Shown in pieces: positions 10,099 through 21,087 of a stretch of 21,087 nucleotides of DNA (position 1 is its first letter; each line of letters begins with the position of its first letter). The DNA comes from Pelargonium cotyledonis (lineage: Eukaryota; Streptophyta; Magnoliopsida; Geraniales; Geraniaceae). The position numbers and the translations under genes were made by a program. Location of the stretch: positions 1-21,087 of the forward strand of contig JAYMTA010001224.1 of assembly GCA_036897625.1 (NCBI GenBank), written 5' to 3'. The notes under the pieces were generated by a model, which ran no database searches, was not told the DNA's origin, and was given only the letters and a program-made list of their open reading frames with translations.

Positions 10099-10871
10099 TC
10101 ATGTAACAACCAGCAGGATGGCAATAGCTAATCCAGTCCTCAGCCACAGCCCATACCGTCCTTGCTGATGATACATAGCAACTCCATTCTGTAAGCCAGA
10201 AAAGAAAGTGATGGGTTAGAACTATTCTGAATTGTGAAGGAGACTGATCCTGATATGCTCAGCTCAGTTATTTGGGGAAAATATAGTTGAAGTAATTAGA
10301 TTTAGATGTGTTACCAAGTCAAGAACTGGCGATGGTGCTGGCGCTGTATCCTCTGTATCTGTTACTGCAGGTGGTGCTGGAGGACTTGGAACAGTTGGTG
10401 CCGGTGCTGGTGTGAGATGCCTCTTGTGCCTGTTCCTCTTCTTCTTGTGCTTTGCTGGAGCTAGTGTGGGCACTGATACCGGCGTTGGGCTGGTGCATTA
10501 GCAACTGGTGCAGGCACTGGTGTTTCCTTAGCTTGAGCAGGTGACGGTGTCTCCTTCACAGGAGCTGGTGCTGGTGGTGGCAGAGGTGATGGAGTAACAG
10601 GGGGCGGAGGCAATGCTGGTGGCTGTGATGGAGTTGACACTGGAGGATCTAGTGCTGGTTGTGGTGGAGGGACTTGAGGAGGTGGGACTGTTGGGCTTGA
10701 GACTGGAGCAACTCTGGGAGATGGCGATGCCGCGGGAGTGGTCACAGGTGGCTGAGCTACCATGTTGGACGGGTTAGGGCTTGATGGTGAAGCTGCTGGT
10801 TCTTGCCCGTTTGTAACAGCCAGAGGAAAGGTAAGACAGGCTACTATTAAAGCTCTCATAATGAAAATCAT
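10099..10871 (-). CDS. AGP19: Lysine-rich arabinogalactan protein (AGP17/18/19 type), frame broken
   Basis: Classical AGPs are secreted, heavily O-glycosylated cell-surface proteins held by a GPI anchor. The ATG at 10871-10869 opens a signal peptide of about 22 residues, followed by a Pro/Ala/Ser/Thr-rich backbone with many AP, SP and PPP units. A short Lys/Arg/His-rich stretch (KHKKKRNRHKRH) follows, then more APAP and SPPAPP, and a donor at 10315|10314. Exon 2 (10188-10099) encodes 29 residues: NGVAMY, a basic turn and a hydrophobic tail ending LLVVT, as expected for GPI addition. The 126-base intron has GT-AG ends. The frame shifts within 10461-10497: reading straight on ends at a TAG (10463-10461) after 136 aa, losing the Lys-rich and GPI parts. 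One extra base in the GGG run at 10487-10489 (+ strand) would reconnect everything to about 215 aa. The symbol rests on subfamily plus position. Confidence 0.85.
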
Positions 10872-10908
10872 TTTGTGGGTATTGAGTATTGGTATGAGAA
10901 TCAATATG

Positions 10909-10921
10909 TATGTATATATAG
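10909..10921 (-). promoter_or_regulatory. Possible TATA box of the AGP gene
   Basis: On the minus strand the word TATATATACATA follows a CT-rich run and lies about 40-50 bases before the AGP start codon. It would give a very short leader of about 15 bases, so a TATA farther upstream is also possible. Confidence 0.3.
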
Positions 10922-11284
10922 AGAGAGAAAAATGTTTGATGTTTGTTGGAGGGAGAGATGTAGTATTCATCCATATGAATGTTACATTCCTTCTATAGTG
11001 ATTTTTGTAATCAAGTACCATTTTCGACTAATAATGTCACATAGTTTGGAAAAACGTCTTTTCATAGTCTTAACTATTTTACAGAGGAATGTTAGCGTTG
11101 ATCTGAGAGTGATATTGATGCATACGTAAATGATTAGACACATTCACGTGCTCGTATTAAGATGGTTGTCTTTGCATTATAGTGAATCATCCCCCATCAA
11201 ACCCTAAGAAAAGTTCTAAATGTTTCCTCAAATGCAGGTTGTGATTGATTTGTGTGTTTTATGGTCCTAGATTTTGATATTTAC

Positions 11285-11314
11285 ATGACACCTAAAAGAA
11301 AGGTAAGGTGTCAT
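11285..11314. repeat. 9-bp perfect inverted repeat
   Basis: ATGACACCT (11285-11293) and AGGTGTCAT (11306-11314) are perfect inverted copies with a 12-base loop. The pair lies roughly 380-410 bases beyond the TADA stop codon. It could be a terminator-like or decayed transposon structure, or chance. Confidence 0.55.
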
Positions 11315-11378
11315 CATGTTTCAAGAGTAAAGCAACTACTCTCTCTATCTAACCAGTTTATGGAAAGCTTTCAATTTC

Positions 11379-11396
11379 CATCATCTTTTGATGATG
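11379..11396. repeat. 7-bp hairpin with 4-base loop
   Basis: CATCATC-TTTT-GATGATG is a perfect stem with a tetraloop, 65 bases from the preceding hairpin. It contains a TGATGA word, but no matching D box was found, so it is not called a snoRNA. Confidence 0.55.
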
Positions 11397-11692
11397 TTCC
11401 CAAGTTTGGTTTACTTGTTCTTCAATCATGGACTGCAAGAGTGTGATCCAAAAAATTAGTGTGCCCAATGTTGATGTATTGGTTGAGAATGCTCAAATTC
11501 TAGATAGACTTGTACAATGGCCAAAAAGGACCACATTTGACAAATCAAAAACTGCATAGCTCAATCCTGATTGGATTCAAAGATATAGTCACATGATTGG
11601 CAAAGAAATGGCATTGCAATCACTCTTTTTACATGTTAATGAAATGCAGGTCAGTTAAAAGATTAACTGATACAAGCCTATTGATCAAGCTC

Positions 11693-17455
<5,763 letters not shown>

Positions 17456-17711
17456 TTCTTGGATTCAACTGAGAGAGCTAGAGATGTGTTACCTTGAATT
17501 GCAGAGCTTGTGGAGCTGTGAAAGGTTAGATTTTGAGTGAATCATCCATATGGGTCTGTGCAGATCAGATTGCCGAGCTTTTTCTCCACTGATAAAAAAT
17601 GAGAATCTGTGTTGGAAAAGCCAATTGTGGAAATGAGTGTGAACGAGTCCAATCGGACGGGTTGACCTGGCTGGGTTGGATCTAACACGGAGTTAACAAG
17701 TTGTTCCTAGT
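17456..17711 (-). other. TADA leader and proximal promoter region
   Basis: The region next to the start codon should contain the TADA 5' UTR. An upstream out-of-frame ATG is not excluded. No clear TATA box was found, which fits a TATA-less housekeeping promoter. The far part (about 17655-17700) has GGGTTGACC/GGGTTGG words. Confidence 0.45.
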
Positions 17712-17772
17712 TGGGCTTAGATGAGATAAACTCAAGTCCGTAACATATTGGGCTTGGGCTAAGACCAGCCCA
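17712..17772. promoter_or_regulatory. Cluster of site II (TGGGCT) motifs upstream of TADA
   Basis: TGGGCT occurs at 17712-17717, 17749-17754 and 17755-17760 on +, and its inverse AGCCCA at 17767-17772. These are four copies in 61 bases, 257-317 bases before the TADA start codon. TGGGCY site II elements are bound by TCP factors and are typical of promoters of translation and organelle genes, which suits a plastid tRNA-editing enzyme. Confidence 0.5.
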
Positions 17773-18530
17773 GTGTTTTGTTTGGCTAAATTTAATTTAT
17801 CTAATTTCGACTTAAACTCATTCATAAGTCAAATCAACGAGACGACAACTTTTAATAATTATCACTCATATTCTTCACGATAAATTATGGGGGCATAGCG
17901 TTTTTTGGATCCATTCATACTAAATTTATCATATTTGTCCATATTATTTAACAAAATTTTAAACTTAGCCTCTACATGAGTTGTTCTATAGTTTATTTTC
18001 CAATTCGCAAACCCTGCCTTATTTATTTGATATATTGAAAAATCAAAAATCTGCCAAATACAATTCGTAGCGCAATGTCATGATGTTTATGTTTGAAAAC
18101 AATAGCGGTTATATTTCATTTCATTCTTATTTTATGAATGTGATAATGAAATGTATGTGATTACACGTTGATTACGTTTAAGTTTATTAGTTTCATAAGA
18201 ACTATTTCTAATCCGTCGAGAGTCACTCTCAGTAATAATGACGTTGATAGTTATTCTGAAATAATACATGACCAAGAACCCATGCTAGTATGCTACAATT
18301 TCTAGCATGCTTTGAGAGGCTATTTTGTAGTTTATACTTTATAGGTTTGGTTGGATATAAATGCATTGCTTTGGGCTTATCTTGAATTACAAGCATAAAT
18401 TCATCTAGGTTTGGTTGTTTCTTATTAAGTTGTTACTATAATTTGTGAATATATAGATGTCTCGAAATTTGTCAAATATAATTAAGTGCAACTAATAAAT
18501 TTGTTGTTGATCAATAACATGACAAGAAAT
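17773..18530. other. AT-rich intergenic DNA, no gene seen
   Basis: No coding frame, RNA gene or clear repeat end was recognised. The DNA is AT-rich and contains GGTTTGGTTG words at about 18344 and 18408 that may be repeat-derived. Confidence 0.55.
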
Positions 18531-18639
18531 GACGACAAAATATTAGCACGTAAACGGATCAAACTTGATGTTTGCAAGGCATGGGGAGGTTACAAAGCTA
18601 CAAATGGAGAGTTGGATGTTATAAAAAGTGAAGTGGCTA

Positions 18640-18970
18640 AGCGCTCATAGGGACTACGCTCTCTTTCGCGATAATGTAAGGACACGTGTAAGCATTAAAT
18701 CACATCCAGTACTCACAAATATAATGGCACGCTTGAAAGGATAGGACTCAAGCTCACCATGAGCCCAACATGCTGCATAAAATAGCAACAAATCAAAATA
18801 CTTTTAAATTCTGGTCAGCCGTCATTTTGTCGTTGAGCTTTTTGATTTTTACAGTAAACCACAAATACAATTTTCAAACTTGTGATTTTTTGTCACACAA
18901 GCTCTAATATCATGTTTAAAAATCAACTCAACTTATGATCAATACAATAGTTGAAGCCTTTATTTACACT
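18640..18970 (-). mobile_element. Decayed LTR retrotransposon piece with mutated tRNA-iMet primer site
   Basis: GCTCTAATATCA at 18901-18912 is, on the minus strand, TGATATTAGAGC. It differs from the common Copia primer-binding site TGGTATCAGAGC (complement of initiator tRNA-Met) only by a G-to-A and a C-to-T change, as expected from cytosine methylation decay. On + it is followed directly by TGTTTAAAAATCAACTCAAC, which has the look of the inner edge of an LTR. The stretch 18640-18780 would be internal sequence. No second LTR or coding domain was found, and both outer borders are approximate. Confidence 0.4.
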
Positions 18971-19498
18971 TTTAATATCAAATTACAACAATAACATCTG
19001 TAATTTTTGTTTATGAACTTTTTTTTTCCCCCAACCATTGTCAACTCTCCATTGAAAACCCTAGCATGTGCATGTCAATGAAGCAATGTTTGGTTATCAA
19101 TAGAGTTTACTTTAGGTGTATATGATGATGTTTACTTCACAATACAACTCACATCTCACTCTCTTTATACTACTTTGCCCAGTCTCAAATCCTAAACCAT
19201 TCTTTTTTATTTATAGTGCTTTCAACTTTTTCCACAAATTTCCTAATTAATGAGTTGATCACATCAACAATGTGTGCAACAATTTAATGTAGTTAGGAAA
19301 AATACTAATAAGAGCCACGAGGGTTCCAAATTTTGCATGCATTAATGTTCAACTTGCTTCTCCTCTAACAACTATTGGAGCTCTAAGTTCTAACATGCCT
19401 TTCAGTGCTCATTTGTAGCTAATTTGTAAGGATATATGCAAAATCTAGAGGATACATCTATATATATATATAACTCTAGTCTCACTAATTCACTGTAA
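18971..19498. other. AT-rich intergenic DNA with TA microsatellite
   Basis: No gene is visible. A (TA)n run is present around 19458-19472 and a T9 run near 19019. Part of the left side may belong to the LTR remnant described just before it. Confidence 0.5.
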
Positions 19499-19521
19499 TC
19501 GTGTTGTACTCGTCTTGGAGA

Positions 19522-19561
19522 ACTCAACACGTTTAATAGTCATCTCACGGACGTGTTGAGT
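19522..19561. repeat. 11-bp perfect inverted repeat
   Basis: ACTCAACACGT (19522-19532) and ACGTGTTGAGT (19551-19561) are perfect inverted copies with an 18-base loop. They open a block (about 19500-19860) dense in GTGT(C/T) words, probably a decayed transposon. Confidence 0.65.
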
Positions 19562-19758
19562 CTTCAAAATAGTGCGCACAATTTGATTAGTTGCGTTGTG
19601 AAACGCGCGACATATCAAATGCGTACACTTAAATGTATAGTTGTAAATTAGTCATAATAATGTGTCAAACGTGTTAGGTCGTGTAGCTTCGTACATGTTG
19701 GATATTGTCGTGTCAAACATATTGGTTGTATACAAAATGTGATGTGTCATGTCGTGTC

Positions 19759-19804
19759 AACACAAATCGTTTAGTTATCAAGTTAAACGATTCGTAATTG
19801 TGTT
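19759..19804. repeat. Two-part inverted repeat (hairpin)
   Basis: AATCGTTTA (19765-19773) pairs with TAAACGATT (19784-19792) across a 10-base loop. The stem continues after a 5-base bulge: AACACAA (19759-19765) with TTGTGTT (19798-19804), sharing one base between the two arms. With the GTGTC-rich surroundings this looks like the sub-terminal part of an old DNA transposon. Confidence 0.6.
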
Positions 19805-19861
19805 CCACCATTTAGTACAAATACTAAACACACATCGTTTTTGTGTTGAAGCATGTAATAC

Positions 19862-20826
19862 ACGTTCAATTTTCAGCGTAATGAAACATTATTGTCTCCT
19901 CTAATATATTCAAATTCCATAATATCTTATGTTGGATTAAATAGCTACCACTATTGATTCCATAACTCCAGTTATCCTACTGCAAATAGATATATTCATG
20001 TTAACATTAACTTGAACCTCTCGATTTCAATTAATAAAATAATAGAAGCAATCAATCTTATATATTTGTTTTATTACATGTTCTATTTGTTGTCTCTATT
20101 AAATTATTTTATTTGAGTGTGGTTGTTGGCATATGACATACAAGAAGATTACAATATGCATTTTTTGAAATAAACAATTCATAGTAGGCCACCCAAAATT
20201 ATCTCTTATGTGTCCTTCACAATATTGAAGAACATCTTTGTTGATTAATAAAATATCAATATATTTTAAATAATTAGTAGTTGATTTTATTCCAAATAAA
20301 AAAGTCACATATTTAGTTTTTTTTCTAGAATTAAATTTATATTTCCATTCAATTGAATGAAGTGCTCTTTTTATTTATTAAAAAAAAGTGCTCTTTTTAT
20401 TTGGTCAAACTAAATCTAAATTCAATTTTTTAAAAGAAAAATGCAGCAAAATATTATTTTATATAGATTTATAAAAACATATATTATTTAATTCAATAAA
20501 TACAAAAGCCAAAATATTGAGATCATCGATAAGAGATAATTTTATATATAATTAATTAAACTATAAAAAAAACACAGATCATCACTAGTCTTTAATTTTT
20601 TAATGTGAAATTGATTTGATAATTTTGGGTTTATCTGTAATAATCTGAAATTAAAAAAAAAAAACAAGTCTCTTTCAAGATTGGAAAAGAGTTGATAGCC
20701 ATCTTTTGTTATCTTTTTGACCCCGCGAAAAATTTACTATCATAAAACTGACAATAAAGTTAACCAATTTCTTACACATATTAACAGTTGCATGGATAAA
20801 TAATATGAATCAAAACTCATTTAATA
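19862..20826. other. Very AT-rich intergenic DNA, no gene seen
   Basis: The only frame of note (20099-20308, -) has no recognised motif and AT-driven composition. A perfect 17-bp direct repeat lies at 20360-20402. A-runs occur near 20552 and 20653. No RNA gene or promoter could be supported. Confidence 0.5.
20360..20402. repeat. 17-bp perfect direct repeat, 26-bp period
   Basis: AAGTGCTCTTTTTATTT occurs at 20360-20376 and again at 20386-20402 without mismatch. The short spacing and identity suggest a recent slippage-type duplication. The surrounding DNA is non-coding. Confidence 0.75.
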
Positions 20827-21087
20827 CTAGTTTTCTAACCCGGCGTTGCTCAGATTTATATTTAAGAAAGTGCATCAGTACATGATTGGAATAAAATAAA
20901 TTTTGTAAAATTATCGATATAAAACTTGATAGATTACTATTAAGTTTTAAATCAGAATAAAGAGAACAGAACCAAACGGATTGAAACATTTGATTTTGTA
21001 TCATAAAATTCCAAATCACACCAAAACAAAGCTCAACATAATCAATTTTGTTACATTTTGAACTAATCACAAAACCACAAATCAGGT
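20827..21087 (-). mobile_element. Possible Helitron 3' end, element running off the window
   Basis: Read on the minus strand, the sequence ending at 20827 is GC-rich (GCAACGCCGGGTT), then AGAAAA, then CTAG, followed by T outside the element. Helitrons end in CTRR after a small GC-rich hairpin and insert between A and T. The hairpin here is weak (AAC/GTT arms). The 5' end is not seen and would lie beyond the window edge or unrecognised within 20850-21087. Confidence 0.3.

Larger units (their letters stand above)
10872..11692. other. Intergenic DNA between AGP 5' end and TADA 3' end
   Basis: The left part should hold the AGP promoter and the right part the TADA 3' UTR; both genes are on the minus strand. 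Two short perfect hairpins are present (11285-11314 and 11379-11396). Open frames on + here are short and unrecognised. No RNA gene could be identified. Confidence 0.55.

Noticed and set aside
11379..11440. Possible C/D snoRNA (TGATGA word)
   Set aside because: No D box or closing stem at a suitable distance; the TGATGA is part of a simple hairpin.

Overview
The window looks like nuclear DNA of a core eudicot plant. The coding regions are split by short AT-rich introns with GT-AG borders (one GC-AG), the proteins are plant-specific families, two carry likely plastid transit peptides, and the intergenic DNA is AT-rich with decayed transposon ends. The species cannot be named from the sequence.

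Four protein genes can be assembled by joining exons. From left to right they are: (1) a 13-exon PHO1-family phosphate exporter on + (3169-7263, 778 aa), most likely PHO1;H1; (2) a 4-exon plastid DNL-type (Zim17/HEP) zinc-finger protein on + (8008-9835, 175 aa); (3) a 2-exon lysine-rich, GPI-anchored arabinogalactan protein on - (10099-10871), whose reading frame is broken by an apparent one-base loss; (4) a 4-exon plastid tRNA(Arg) adenosine-34 deaminase (TADA) on - (11693-17455, 1352 aa). From memory, the same four families are neighbours in Arabidopsis as At1g68740 (PHO1;H1), At1g68730, At1g68725 (AGP19) and At1g68720 (TADA). The block therefore looks like conserved microsynteny. That supports the PHO1;H1 and AGP19 calls, which sequence alone would leave open.

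Region by region: 1-3000 is the far and near upstream of PHO1;H1. It holds a Mutator-type MITE with a perfect 9-bp target duplication, two P1BS-like (PHR1) sites, and a diverged promoter-proximal tandem duplication rich in CCGG. 7264-8007 separates PHO1;H1 from the zinc-finger gene. 9836-10098 lies between two convergent 3' ends. 10872-11692 lies between the AGP promoter and the TADA 3' end and has two short perfect hairpins. TADA intron 3 (11967-13188) carries one inverted-repeat element apparently nested in another. 17456-21087 holds the TADA leader and a cluster of site II motifs, then gene-free AT-rich DNA with remains of an LTR retroelement, an inverted-repeat element and a possible Helitron end.

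The genes do not form one pathway. PHO1;H1 acts in phosphate loading, the DNL protein is an Hsp70 co-factor in plastids, the AGP is a cell-surface glycoprotein, and TADA makes inosine in plastid tRNA. I found no convincing undescribed biological system. The points most worth checking are the AGP frameshift, the nested intronic elements, the promoter duplication and the GC-AG intron.
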